A stretch of 64,000 nucleotides of DNA from Coffea arabica. Its lineage: Eukaryota > Streptophyta > Magnoliopsida > Gentianales > Rubiaceae. Numbering within the stretch: position 1 is the first letter of the stretch; every line of letters starts with the position of its first letter. Under the pieces are notes generated by a model, which saw nothing but the letters and a program-made list of their open reading frames with translations, did not search any database and had not been told where the DNA came from. Of the stretch, positions 39,401-50,492 are shown piece by piece. The stretch spans positions 20,788,001 through 20,852,000 of the forward strand of contig NC_092312.1 in assembly GCF_036785885.1 (NCBI RefSeq), read 5' to 3'. The translations under genes were made by a program, and so were the position numbers.

Positions 39401-42400
39401 TTTCTTTCTTTTGTTCCATTTTGCACTAAACATTAGTTGATATATCTGATCTTAGGGAAATTTGGTGGAGGAATTGTGATTTGAGGCATACCAACTGCGA
39501 AGCTTTTGATGAATTTACTTTTCAAATTTTCTAACTAATAAGTAAAAGTTTTCATCCATTGCACTTTGTGTAACTGTGCTGTCTCACTGCAGAACATGTC
39601 AGATAGGTGAAGTTTGAATCTGTGACTTTAGATTTAGAAGGATTTTGAATAAATGAATTTGAAATCCTTGTTAGTCAAAATACATGGTTTGGTCCATCGT
39701 ATGGAAATACGGGATTTGCAATGAGGGATTTGAAATACACTGTATAATGAGTGAGTTTGGAATTTTCTTGTTTTAACATCTTAAATCCCTCCCCAACTGG
39801 TGGGATGGAATTGAAATCCAAGTCTTTGTTTTGCTAACCAAACAACCAAGGGTGTTCGGTTCAGGATTGCATATCCAAATGTGCCTAATCCATCAGAGAC
39901 CCATGAGGAACTTTAAATTATGATGATGTGACTTGTGCGACTTTTGTTGATGAGATTTTTGAAGCTTTCTAAGAAGGGAGGGAGGGAGGGAGAGAGAAAT
40001 TGTCATGACACTTGGATGGGCCTTGATATTTGGGAGGTACTAAGTGGCTTGTTAAGAGATAACAAAGTCATCTTTCATAGGTAAGGACCTTAAAATATCT
40101 CCAATTCCATGGCTACAGTACACTGCTTTGAAGTAGTGCTACAGTACACTGCTACAGTGCTTTGTGAAGTATACTGGAGTGTTAGGCTTAAACTACTGAT
40201 GAGTATGGAACATTTTGACCTGCTATTATGTGACAAAATTCTAATATTTAAAGTTGGTTTCACTAAAACAGTTGATCAATCACTTTGTTGCAGTTTAGTA
40301 TATGAAGAGGTTGAACACATGCTACTGATTTAAATGCATTCTTCTGTTACACCCATCTGGATTTGATTGCATTTGAGCTTTGCTAGATATTTATCCTTTT
40401 TTGGATGTAGGCAATTGTATGTGCAGGGCTGTAGCCCAATGTGGCCACAAGTGAAGAGGGCATTGTTGGATCAGCTCTTGGCACCCTTAAACGAAATGCA
40501 GGTTCTCCATCTAAGGGTCAGCCTGTTGTGTGGTATGATGGGAGAAGAGAAGTTCACATACACCGGTCCTCTGTCAACAGTGGTTTAAAGACCTTTCAAT
40601 ACCCATTTCTTGTCTTTCTTGAAAAGGTTGGTTTCTTGTCAAACTCCAAAATTTCTGTGATCTCAATTGTTTAAATCTTTGTTCTACAGCACGTCATTTT
40701 TATATGAAAGTATTTGGTAATTTGAAATTGTGAATCTTGCTCTAGGGAGGAATGCCCTGACTATTGTATTTAAGCAAAGCTAGAAAGGCTTTGATAGTGA
40801 ATTGAACTGGTTTTACTAGCTCAAGGATTTTGGAGTGGATTTGTAATCCATTAGCTACATCCGACAGATGTTTTGCCTGTACCTTTTGCAGAGTATTTCA
40901 GTTTTCGCATTGCTTGTTCTGATTTTTCCATTTGGACTCTAATGTACAGTAGTTATGTGCCAACATCTCTTCTTGGGTATCATTTTCTCTTCGTTCTCAA
41001 TGCGGTAGGTGTACAATATTATTCTCACATATTGGCTCTTCAGGTTGAAACAAATAAGGTATACCTGCGTGACACTACAATTATCTCTCCCTACTCTATT
41101 TTGCTGTTTGGTGGCTCGATAAACGTGCAGCATCAGGTACTTTCTACCTTCCCTTGGTGGAATTGCTGTAGTTTTGCAGAAGTGCTGTGTAACGCCTGTA
41201 ACTGAATTTTGTGTTGACTTGGTCATCAGTCTTGTTGAGATGAAAATGCAGACACTATGGCATTATCTTCACAAAATGCTTCTTCTGTAGTATTTGTCAA
41301 TATATAGCGTTGCACAACCATAAGGTTTATGGGTATTAATGAATTCATACCATAGATTCCCTTTTCCTCATGTAATCAAACTGCTTGTGGGAGAAGCTAG
41401 AGCAGAAAGAAAAGCTTTATGGTTTTGTTTGTTCTTTAATAGCAGTAACAGTGACAAACAAGGAGGGGCATGAAATGGTGAAGGGAAAAAGAGATAGCAT
41501 CTACTAAATCTTTTCAACTTTTACTCCTTTTCATAGGTTTCTGTAGTGTTTTATGCTGAAAGTTTGACTTCTTGAAAAGTATAAGGTTTTTGATGATTGA
41601 AAAATTATCAGATGAAAGATATGTGATGGATTTGGCCTAAGGTGAAACTTTAGATCTAGTTTGGCAACTCTTTTGTCTGTAACATGGCTCTTTCTGTTGT
41701 AAAACGTAATAGATCATTAAAAGAATATGAGCAGGATGACGTAATCCATCATAAAGATCAAAGAAAGGATAGAGGTCTGAGAAAAAGAGAAACAATGCAT
41801 TCCCAACTGACATGGACGTAAACATATAGTGCTTTTGAGCAGAATGACATAATACTGGAAAAGCATTATCATGTGCATTTTTTCTTTTTCTTCATAAGAG
41901 TCAAAGTAAAGAAAAAGGCTTTCAAAAAGTAGGAATTAGTTGTTCAGGCTGATTAAGGAACACTTATCTAATGCATATGGTGGCATTGGATAACCACTCC
42001 GTTCATTAATCCTCTAATCGAACAATGCTTACTGGTGATGTTACTGCAGACTGGACTGGTCTTTGTGGATGATTGGTTAAAAATGGCAGCACCAGCACAG
42101 ACTGGTGTGCTCTTTAAACAACTTCGCTTGACTCTGCATTCTATCCTCAAGGGACTGATAAGCAAGCCTCAGGTACCTTTATGGTTTTGTTTTCCCACAT
42201 GGTATTATTGCGTGACCAATAGTCTAGCTTCAACCACCAACATGATTCTGTTGCTTGCCTTCTTTTCTTTGTATGAAAATTATGTTTGAGGTGCTTTTAT
42301 TTTTATTGTTTTCCTACGCAATGCACTGGTGATATGATAAGACATTAATGTTTTGAATCCTTTCTTAATTTCTTAGTTGGACTAAAAACTATGCAAAACA

Positions 42401-45400
42401 TTAGCAGTTTATTGGGTAAGCAACTGCTAGATAGAGGTGGCAAACTGGATATTTTGGATCATACTTGGTTTCATATTTTTGGTTCATAGATTATATGATC
42501 CTATCCTCTTAAATCCATATAATAAATGGTGGTGTGTGGATTGGATCTAAATGGATGATGGATATCCAATTATCCATTTAAAAGCCATTTAACTAATCCG
42601 CACTGTATATCATAAGTTCATAACCACATGTACATGGATTACTTAGAGGCCTGCAACAGAAAAAGGCCTCAGATACATTGAGAACTTCATTTTTGTCCTT
42701 TTGTATACTAACTTTTCTTTTTAATCAAATGGACTGCTCCTAATGAGTCCCTTAATTCTGATTTGGATTCAAATTCACCATATAGCAAAACAAATGTAAA
42801 TATTTGCAAAAAATCTGAAGATCACACTTCTCAGACTTCAATATCCCCAAAGAACCTTTGATAGTACAATATGCATTTTACAAATTTATCAAAACTTGGA
42901 AGATGGCCTTTCCAAAGTGCACGTCACACAATTGAACACAGAAAAGTACTTAAAAAGTCGAATTTCCTTTATGAAAGCAATTACTCTTTTATATCAACTC
43001 TGTATCTTTTTTCAGGATTTGACATACTTTAGTAAGAAATCAGGCAAATAAGTGAATAACGTCACTTCAAAAATTTTTTTATAGGGTAAAATAGAAAATA
43101 ACCCCTCATGATTTAAATACACACATTGACCCCCTATGGTTTAGAACCTTACATTTTAACTGTTTTTTTTTTTGGAATTACATTTTAACCCCTTATGTTT
43201 TAGACTAATGTGATCTGTTAGAATTAACAGTCAAATGGTGTTAGTCATACTTTTTATTACGGAACAGTGATGAAATTACTCAATTAACTTTAGAATAGAG
43301 GTTAAAATGAATTTACAGAAAAACTTTGAGGTCGAAATGAAATTTCTGTTATTGTTTTCTCCTTCCCCAGCTAAGCAACAAGAGTGGTGGTAGATCTATT
43401 CCTCTCCATGGCCCTATGAATTCCAGCCACTGTTCACAAAACCCATTGAAGCCTCCCCACCATCTCCGTCCACTTTTAATGCAGATTATTACTATGACAA
43501 TAATTTATCCAAACCCGTTAAAGCCTATCCAAACAACGAAAATCATTTTTACTTTTTTCATCAATTTCAACATAGACGGCCAAGCACTTCCTCGTTTGGC
43601 CCAAACCTGCATTTTGATTTTTAAAACCCACCAAGAAAATTCAACAAAGGTGTTTGTGGTCTCGGTGAATCTATGACAGCAGCTGTGTGTTTTTCATTTC
43701 TTTGAGCTGTCGTTGCGCTTGAGCGGCCTAGACTATTGACAGAAAGAAAACTGAGTTTTGGATTTTTTTTTAAGACTAATTAGTTACAGGAATCAACTTT
43801 TGGGATCAATTTTGTTTGATGAGAATGAGGGTGGCTGATGAATGATAGTGATGGGTCTGATGACTACCAAGCTTCTTCTTCTTTGGGAGAAGATAAACAT
43901 GGGAGCTGCCTGCTGGGGAGGGAACAGAAAGAGATAGACAAGTTAGATTATATCTTTCTTCCTTTTTCCTGATAATTGGATAAATATGGATAAAATGGTT
44001 TATCCATTTAAATCCACCAATTTAATTGGTTTTAAATGGTTATCCATTTGAAGTCATTAGATTTATTTTAGTCATCCAAATCCATATAATAGTGGTTTAC
44101 ATGGATGGATAAGTGGATTTCAATCCAGTTTGCCGCCTCTACTGCTAGATTTATTTGGCTTATAGGTATTGGATCCCACGTGCTGCTTCTTATAGTCTGT
44201 ATTTGGTATGGAACAGTTTCCAGAAATTGAAAGGGAAATTAACGTCGATCATTAGAAGGAAGAACTTGTTCATGACTTACTGCAGTGCTGCCCCTCCCTC
44301 TTTCTTTCTGGTTTGTTGCTGTTGAATTTGATAATTTAGCCAAGTTGTAAATTTTTTGAAAAAAGTATAAGACACTTTCATCTAATACTGTCCCAATTGA
44401 GTCCATTGATGTTAAGTCAATCTTAGTCCTTCCAATATACCCTACATAGTTTTATTTGTATACGTACCCAACATTTTATCTGACTTTAGCTAACTGAAGG
44501 CATCATAGGTATAGCTTAAGATCTATTCATGGGGTAAGGTTGGGGCAAGAGACTGTTGGAGAGTGTGGTTTAGAAATGAGGGACGGCAGGAAAGAGAGGT
44601 ATAGAGACAGTGCGAGACAGAACCACAGGGAGAATGCAAGAGAGATTGAATTTTGCCAGTACTACACCCTTGCCTCATAGTTTTCTTCGTTTATCATGGA
44701 TAATGCAGTTTGTTTTGGACCTTTGAACTCATATATGGAGTTAAATGCTTTCACTTGGACTCAACATGGAAATGATTTTATATCCACCATCTGGGTAGCT
44801 GGAGACGGGACAAAGATGTGCAAGGGGTTTAGAGAAGCAATGGAAGGACCTCCCATGTTGAGTTCATTGTTGTTAACTTAATATTAATCTTCTAATTTAT
44901 CCTATAAAAGGTTTAATTGTATGCGAACCCATCATTTTCCTGATCTCGCCCAAATGATGGCATAGTAGGTAAAGCTTAAGATCTATTGGGTGGGGTTGGG
45001 TTGGGGCAGGAGACAGCTGGGAGAGTAGGGTTCAGGACAGGCAAGAGGTATGGAGACAGGGTGAGACAGAACCGAGGAGGTAGTGCCAGAAAAATTGAAC
45101 TTTTCCAGTATTACACCGTACCTCGTGATTTTCTTCATTCAGGATGGATAATGGGCTGAATGTATAAATTGTTTTGATATCCGCCAGCTGGGGTAGCTTG
45201 AGACTGGAAGGAGACGTGCAATGGAAGGTGGGGGATGTTGAAGGTCTGGAAATAAGTATGGTTACATCTTACATGTCAGCTTTTCATTATTTTTTCTTCT
45301 TGGCTGCTATTTTAGATGTGGTTCATTCTTAATTAATAACCATGAAGAAACAAAACATAAACATGGGAGATCATGGATCATAAAAGTTACATATGAGCGG

Positions 45401-45899
45401 GAGGTTTGGAGAGCTAGAAGGGTTGTTCTATTAAAGAGGTCCCAGATGTCTTTGTTTACAAAAAATGTGGTCATAATACTTGCTTAGAGAACATAATGAT
45501 TTTCTGGATTCTGAGGTTGGCTAATAATTGAATGGAGTACCTGGGCTGATCCGATTGAAGTTCTTCAACGTATGTGGTTGTATTGATCTCAGGTTAGGAT
45601 TGCTAAACCCAAAATATTAGGACTTCTCTCTCTTTGGATTTATTCTTGCTTTTCCTCCGGCTTTCATACCAAACATTTGTTACACGTGCTTAACAGGTGC
45701 TGATATAATAATGTTGCCTGAGTCATATATGCTTGTTACACTTTCTGTCTCTTGTTGATATATTATATTTCACTCCTTGCACTTTGATGTAATGAATGAA
45801 TTTCCGTTACCGGCTTTTCAGGCTGTATCAGTCACAAGTAATGAAGTTCTTAGCTCTATAATTAATTTGTTTCTGGAAGAAGACAAAGCCGTGAAGTAA
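20178..45899 (+). CDS. DExH-box ATP-dependent RNA helicase, DHX29-like (DExH7 type), with in-frame TAG
   Basis: A large DEAH/RHA-family helicase. The animal relative DHX29 helps 43S ribosomes scan structured 5' leaders; the plant role is inferred. There are 34 exons, joined in phase to 1463 codons (Arabidopsis DExH7 is about the same): 20178-20483, 20887-20992, 21120-21310, 21790-21843, 22481-22634, 22718-23133, 23410-23628, 23912-24023, 24213-24401, 24752-24831, 25933-26055, 26285-26371, 27942-28042, 28501-28558, 28701-28766, 29576-29658, 29772-29955, 31132-31278, 31372-31473, 31652-31804, 32979-33083, 34464-34604, 34716-34805, 34936-34992, 35649-35732, 36860-36958, 37038-37178, 38058-38128, 38485-38554, 39183-39275, 40411-40626, 41044-41136, 42050-42172, 45822-45899. 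The N-terminus is Lys/Ser-rich with a UBA-like helix set at about 77-102. A dsRBD-like block ([19 protein letters not shown]) is in exon 7. Helicase motifs are GETGSGKT (641-648), TQPRRIA, DEVH (746-749), SAT (783-785), [13 protein letters not shown] and QRQGRAGR (1029-1036). The HA2/OB-fold C-terminus follows. Codon 1302 is TAG, with good coding sequence after it. Confidence 0.95.
22098..22225 (-). mobile_element. SINE-like unit in helicase intron 4, antisense
   Basis: On the minus strand the order is an A-box-like ttggccaagga (about 22190), a B-box-like agttcaacaccc about 40 bp later, a short body, and a final run of seven A (22104-22098). This is the layout of a tRNA-derived SINE. The target duplication was not found. 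It lies in the intron between exons 4 and 5 of the helicase gene, opposite in direction. Confidence 0.45.
22318..22381. repeat. Two-unit 32-bp tandem repeat in helicase intron 4
   Basis: The word aaattttattgaacatcttc and its following bases occur at 22318 and again at 22350 almost without change, so this is a recent slippage-type duplication. Confidence 0.8.
27401..27448. repeat. (GA)n microsatellite in helicase intron 12
   Basis: About 21 GA units with one break (gagagtgaga) at the left end. It lies in the 1.57-kb intron between exons 12 and 13. Confidence 0.95.
40432..40434 (+). other. In-frame TAG inside helicase exon 31
   Basis: Exon 31 opens after a good acceptor (T-rich tract, then gatgtag, ending at 40410) and must be read in phase 0, because exon 30 ends on a full AAG codon. 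The eighth codon is TAG (40432-40434), between CAGL and PNVA. Helicases of this family have Tyr here (CAGLYPN), so a single T/C-to-G change in a TAT/TAC codon explains it. Translation would stop after 1301 of 1463 codons, losing most of the OB-fold end. The frame is open again right after it to the normal stop at 45897-45899. The base after the stop is C (TAG CCC AAT), which does not match the known plant readthrough context CAR-YYA. Confidence 0.9.
42432..44141. mobile_element. 1.7-kb non-autonomous hAT element in the last helicase intron
   Basis: TIRs tagaggtggcaaactggat at 42432 and atccagtttgccgcctcta ending at 44141 are inverted with one mismatch. The perfect 8-bp duplication ctgctaga lies at 42424-42431 and 44142-44149. 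Subterminal words atccatttaaa and atccatataata recur on both sides. No transposase frame is present. The interior (about 43080-43980) is unlike the ends and includes another likely MITE (about 43080-43345, gggtaaaatagaaaataacc). Confidence 0.88.
44390..45238. repeat. Diverged tandem duplication in the last helicase intron
   Basis: Unit 1 (about 44395-44855) and unit 2 (about 44858-45238) share a long ordered series of words: ttaattgtat-cg-accca, ggcatcataggta or ggcatagtaggta, aagcttaagatctatt, ggttggggca, agagacag or its variant, ccagta-tacacc, ttttcttc, tggataatg, gatatcc, tagct-gaga, caatggaag. Unit 2 lacks about 85 bp found in the middle of unit 1. Both are non-coding. Confidence 0.7.
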
Positions 45900-46584
45900 C
45901 TCGTTCAATCTTGGGCTGAGGCATGTTCAATGCCCTGCCTGTCCCTTGAAAAAGAAGTAGCGCCGCGCCCTGAACCATTTAGATTGCTGCCTATGATTGC
46001 CGTCTATGGTCACCGTGCCATGTAACAAGTTTGTGGACATCTGAGATTTGGAGAAAATGATTACTTCATGCTTACACCTAATTATTCGGCAAGGGAGAAG
46101 CTCCATGTAAATAGTCGTTCAAGGTGCTCAGATTCGTCCAATCACATGCTTCAAGTGTAACTTTCGTTCCATCTTGATGGCAGTGTAAAGATCTCATGTC
46201 AAGCCCCTAGAAGAACATCTAGGGTTGACTAAGTTGCATATGATCTATATTCAAAATGTAGAGATGTTCAAGTGCGATACCGTAATGTGATGCCTGCCGT
46301 TTTGTCTTCTCATTTTCCTCGTCCTGCTATTCTTTAGTGAAATGTGGCCCCCGGCCCCGGCCCGGGGCGGCGGCTTTACTTGCTGTCCGCAATCAATAAT
46401 GAAGTTTTTCGGTTAACCATTGCCTGATGTTTGAGCCTAAAAGAAAAATGAACAAATTAGAAGTACAGCGGTATACTTTGTGGAACTTCTCTTAGTTGAA
46501 AAGCTACTAGAATTCCACTGTATCTGATCCTAATCGTGTTCCTTTTAGCATGGTTGCTACAGAAGCATTTAACCGATCTCGAAG
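45900..46584 (+). other. Helicase 3' flank with a short GC block
   Basis: The likely 3' UTR of the helicase gene lies here. A 29-bp block of nothing but G and C (46346-46374, ggcccccggccccggcccgg onward) stands out sharply in this AT-rich setting. Confidence 0.45.
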
Positions 46585-46936
46585 CATGGTTCAAAGTCTC
46601 GGCCGAGTCCAAGATGATTCAGGTGACAATCGGATTCGGCTGAGTTGTCACCGTCTCGAGCTTTTCCGATCCGACACAGGGAAATACTCGACTTGCTGAG
46701 GCATCACCGTGAAGGGTTGAAACGGTCGAATCATATTGAATCATTTCGAGTCAACTTGATTTTTTATTATTTTTACTAATTTTTAAATTATTTTTGTTTA
46801 TCATATTTTTTATAATTTTTAGAATATTAAATATTTCAAAAATTCGCATCTCGCCGAGATCGCAACCGATGTGCCTAGATCAATGTGGAACGATCCTGAC
46901 CGCAATCACAATCGCGACCGCAACTTTGAACCATGG
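46585..46936. mobile_element. MITE-like element between helicase and CCDC47-like genes
   Basis: Inverted ends catggttcaaagtctcggcc (46585) and gcgaccgcaactttgaaccatg (to about 46935). The subterminal regions are rich in CG and in the words gaccgcaa, gatcgcaacc and tctcggccgag, while the core is AT-rich. 352 bp, no frame. No clean target duplication was found. Confidence 0.6.
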
Positions 46937-47328
46937 ACAATTCTCGAGTGTGTCTATTTGAATTTGTCAAGATAGAACACTTGATTAATTTCCTTTGTCA
47001 TTTCTTTACAAAATTTGATTTTGTTGAACCCAATTCACAAAATTAACGATGAATTAAGCTACTCGAGAACAAGAATTAGTTAAACTAACATTATTGTAAC
47101 CAATTTAAGCTCTTTATATATGTATGTGTGTGTATGTAATCTCTATTCAATTTAGTTGTTTTATTTTTTCTTTTCTTGACAAAACAGAAACAAACACCAA
47201 ACGGATGCAGGCAAATACAACGCCTAACGGAAAAGGGAAAAATAGCAATCCATCTTCTCCCTGTCTTCTGGTTTCTGGGGGGAGTGGGATCTCTCTTCTG
47301 AGTTTCTCTATTCCTATCTCTCTCCGCT

Positions 47329-47342
47329 GTATACATATATAG
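47329..47342 (+). promoter_or_regulatory. Probable TATA element of the CCDC47-like gene
   Basis: gtatacatatatag lies about 85-95 bp upstream of the ATG at 47423, a normal distance for a plant TATA box with a short leader. It is the only TATA-like motif close to this start. No start site can be seen from sequence alone. Confidence 0.4.
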
Positions 47343-47422
47343 AATAGGAATAGAATCAAAATCCCAGAGAATAATATAATTGGTGAGGGTGGGAAGTGGA
47401 ACCCAACTCAACTGGAAACTGA

Positions 47423-50400
47423 ATGGTGATGGCGAAGAAGCCCCAGAGCCACTCCCACTCGCTGATGATGATTTCTTCCCCACTCTCCCTTTTCTTCCCA
47501 AGAGGCGGAGACAGCCGTCTTTACTTCATCGCCCTCCTCTCTCTCCTCTCTCTTCTCCTCCACCGTCTGTCTATCTCAGCCGCCGCCTCCTCCTCCTCTT
47601 CCTCTCAACCCCACTTCGAAGGCTTCGACGCCGATGAGGATGACGACGAGCAGCTCTCGCTCGCTACCGACCTCCCTCTTCGCTCCCCTCCTCCTCCCAC
47701 CACCCTCTCTTCTCCCTCTGACCCCACTGAATCCCACCATGGACCTCCCTCTCCGGATCCCAAACCCAAGTCCTCCGACGACTCTTCTCCCAGCTCGGAT
47801 TTGAAACAGCCTGCTCCTCAAACCACCACCTCGTTTGAGTATTACTGGGATGAAGATGAATTCGAAGGATTCCCCCAACATTTCCCTTCTGAAATACCTG
47901 ATGAATCTAAGGACTCAGCCTCCGCCGCTGCCGGCTCCGATCACAAACCGGATTCCGGTTCACCCGAATCCGAACCCAACGCCACTGTCACTCCTTCGAG
48001 ATCAATCAAGTCATTTACGGTTGAAATTGTATGTGGGTCGTTTTTAATTGTGTTTATTGTTAACTACTTTACTGGGAAAAAGGAGAACGAGAATATAGCT
48101 TTATCTTGGGTGATGAAATTTGCGTCCAAGGATTCTATTTTCGATAAGAATTTTAGCTTGTTAGGCATTGGGGAGGCGGATGATTCGCCTTTGCTGCTTA
48201 AAGAAGGGCAGAGTGTGTTTAAATTTTACGCGAGCGGGAGGAGATTTTGCCAGGGAATGTTGGCGACGTTGGAGTTGAAGAGCAGGCATGATTTGATATC
48301 GAGGTTGTATAACATGGTGGTGCCTTGTAAAGATGAGATCACTTTTGAGGTGTATATGAATGATGATGCCATGGATCAAGTGGTGTTTGCTGTAGCGAGG
48401 AAGAAGCTGGCAAAAACAATGCAAAAGGAGGATAGGGGTTTGCAGAGGTTTGCGGGTTTGGTGGCACCTCCTAGCGGGAGGAAGTGGCTGGTTGAGGAGT
48501 TGGCTGTTGTATCGGAGTCTAAGGAGGTTGCTGGGGATTTGATCACCGAGGCCGCTCTTGATCAGGTACTGTTTTTGGTTGAAAAATACCCATGCAGGCA
48601 GGTGTTCATTGGTTCCAGAAACTTTCTTTGAATGTTATATGGCTTCATTTTTACCTTTTTTCTGCATATACATTTGCATCTTGCATTGCTAGCTATTTAG
48701 CCTAGTTGGGTCCTCCTTGGTGCTGAATATAAATCTCCACCAGGTTGCTGCTGGGTAGTGAATGTTTTGCTGGTCTTCTTATTGAGTTCTGAGTATTCTA
48801 GGAAGATTGTGCAGGTCTTCCCTTTGTCATTTTGAGCTCCGTTGTATAGTGTATTGTTGAGTAGTTGATATGGTTGTCAAGATATTGACAATGTGAAGGG
48901 GCAAAGCAATCATATGTTTGTGGTCTTTGCATGAAGTTGTGCAAAATTGCAAATTAAAAGTTGTGCAAAATTGCAAATTAATGATGGTTATGTATTCTGT
49001 TACAGATCCAAGGTCTGAAGGAATTCTTTGTGTTTTATCTGGCTTGGGTGAGGTTAGGGAGCTATATTTCCTTATCACAGTGATGCGGAAACTCGACAAA
49101 GTTATGAAATGCTCTAGTTAATTTGGATGTTAGATGCTGTGGAGGAAGTGGGAGGCGTAGATAGATAGGTGTCAACTTTAAAAGCTGTATAGAAGTCCTA
49201 AGACATTGAAAGTGAACCTTAACTCTGGAGGCTGGTGGTTCATTTCTACCCTCCTTGTTAACTTTCCCAGCAACAAACTTCCCCCCCCTCCCCCCCCCCC
49301 ACCCCAAACCCAAAAAAAATGTAGTGTAGATCTTCATGCAGTTGAGATATTTCAGCATTGAGCTTTTTCATCAGAATGAAATTTTCACTGGTTACTTCAG
49401 ACTTTGAAAGACACTGTTGAAGATAGTGGCAGAGAATTCAATGGTAGAAATAGCTCTCAGATGATTGTGTTTTTGGCTTTTTGGTCCTTTATCAACTATT
49501 TGTACTATGAGTTGAGAAATATAGGATTAAAAATTTAGCAGTGTTATTAGGCTAAGTTGGATAGGTAACAATGATCCAGAAAAAGCTGATTACTTCAGGT
49601 GGAATGGTTGAGATTGTGTTTTGAGCATGTAATTCTCCATGCATTTCTGGTGGCATAGAGATTTCAATCATATAAGTGTATTGTCTGTTTTTCCTTTTCA
49701 TACGTGCTTTGTGTGGATTGTGTGAACATTGAACAATGATGGTTTACACTTTTAGATACACCGCTCATTTACGCCCCCTTCACACCCCCCACCCCCCAAA
49801 AAAAAAACCCCGGCCTAAAATATTATATAAAGAATGAGAAAGTGGTTCTTCTTCTTCCTTCCTCTTTCCCTTAATTGTTCAACCAATAATAAAGGGCTCT
49901 GATGGTAAGTTATGGAACGAATTTCTATTAGTTGCTTCTCTGGAAAGTTATGTAAAATGAGTTCATTTGACTTCCTAAAGGTATTTGGTGAAAAAGCTTT
50001 TGACAAGTTTGGGAAGGGTTTCATCTCACTGCATTTCTCCGACCAACATTTGGGTTCACACAAGAAGATGCTGGTGTTCAAGTTTGCTTTGCCTGATGCC
50101 AAAAAGATGGCTGACATGTCCCGATTGGTGGCTCTTGTGCCTTATTACATCGACTTAATTGGCCGGTACAAACTAAGCTCACATGTAAGTTACCGGTAGC
50201 GTTATTCTGGTGCATTTAACTTCAAGGATTTTCACTTGTGCTAACTGTGAGGTGTTTATTTTAGGCTCGCTCAAAAACTGAAGCAGCCAGGTTAAAGGTG
50301 GCTCAAGAGATATACAAGGAACTTCAGAATGCCCGACAAGAAGCCTTGCAGAAAAAGAAAGCTGATCAGAGGAAGAAGATGGAGGAGGCTGAAGCCAAGC

Positions 50401-50492
50401 TTAGTGCTGAGGCTCTTCGCAAGAAAGAGGCGAAAGAGCGGGCTCGTCAGATGAAAAAGGCCATGCCAAAAATGAAGATGACCAGGGCTTAG
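47423..50492 (+). CDS. CCDC47-like ER membrane protein (DUF1682; PAT-complex subunit homologue)
   Basis: Homologue of animal CCDC47, which with Asterix forms the PAT complex that chaperones multipass membrane proteins at the ER translocon. The plant role is inferred by homology. Three exons (47423-48565, 49981-50184, 50265-50492) join in phase to 524 aa. A hydrophobic segment at about 33-55 looks like a signal sequence. An acidic, Pro/Ser-rich lumenal region runs from about 64 to 195. One transmembrane helix lies at about 199-217 (FTVEIVCGSFLIVFIVNYF). The conserved DUF1682 core follows (about 220-450, including GRKWLVEELAVVSE and VPYYIDLIGRYKLS). The C-terminus is a Lys/Glu/Arg-rich coiled coil ending in KKAMPKMKMTRA, the ribosome-facing basic tail of the family. 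An ATG two codons downstream (47429) is an alternative start. Intron 1 is 1.4 kb. The gene is convergent with the EMB8-like gene, 1.06 kb apart. Confidence 0.93.
48936..48981. repeat. 22-bp word repeated twice in CCDC47-like intron 1
   Basis: gttgtgcaaaattgcaaatt (plus aa) occurs at 48936 and 48960, exactly 24 bp apart. Confidence 0.85.
49280..49305. repeat. C-rich tract in CCDC47-like intron 1
   Basis: Runs of eight and ten C split by single T or A bases, followed by cccc-aaa. A second C-rich stretch (cacccccc-acccccc) is at about 49784-49797. The minus strand is G-rich and could fold as a G-quadruplex. Confidence 0.8.

Noticed and set aside
43416-43676. 86-aa frame in the hAT element as a transposase remnant
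   Set aside because: No hAT dimerisation or BED zinc-finger features can be seen; it is short and Pro/Ile-rich.
47091-47501. 136-aa minus-strand frame over the CCDC47-like leader
   Set aside because: Antisense to the leader and first codons of a solid gene, with low-complexity content and no family resemblance.
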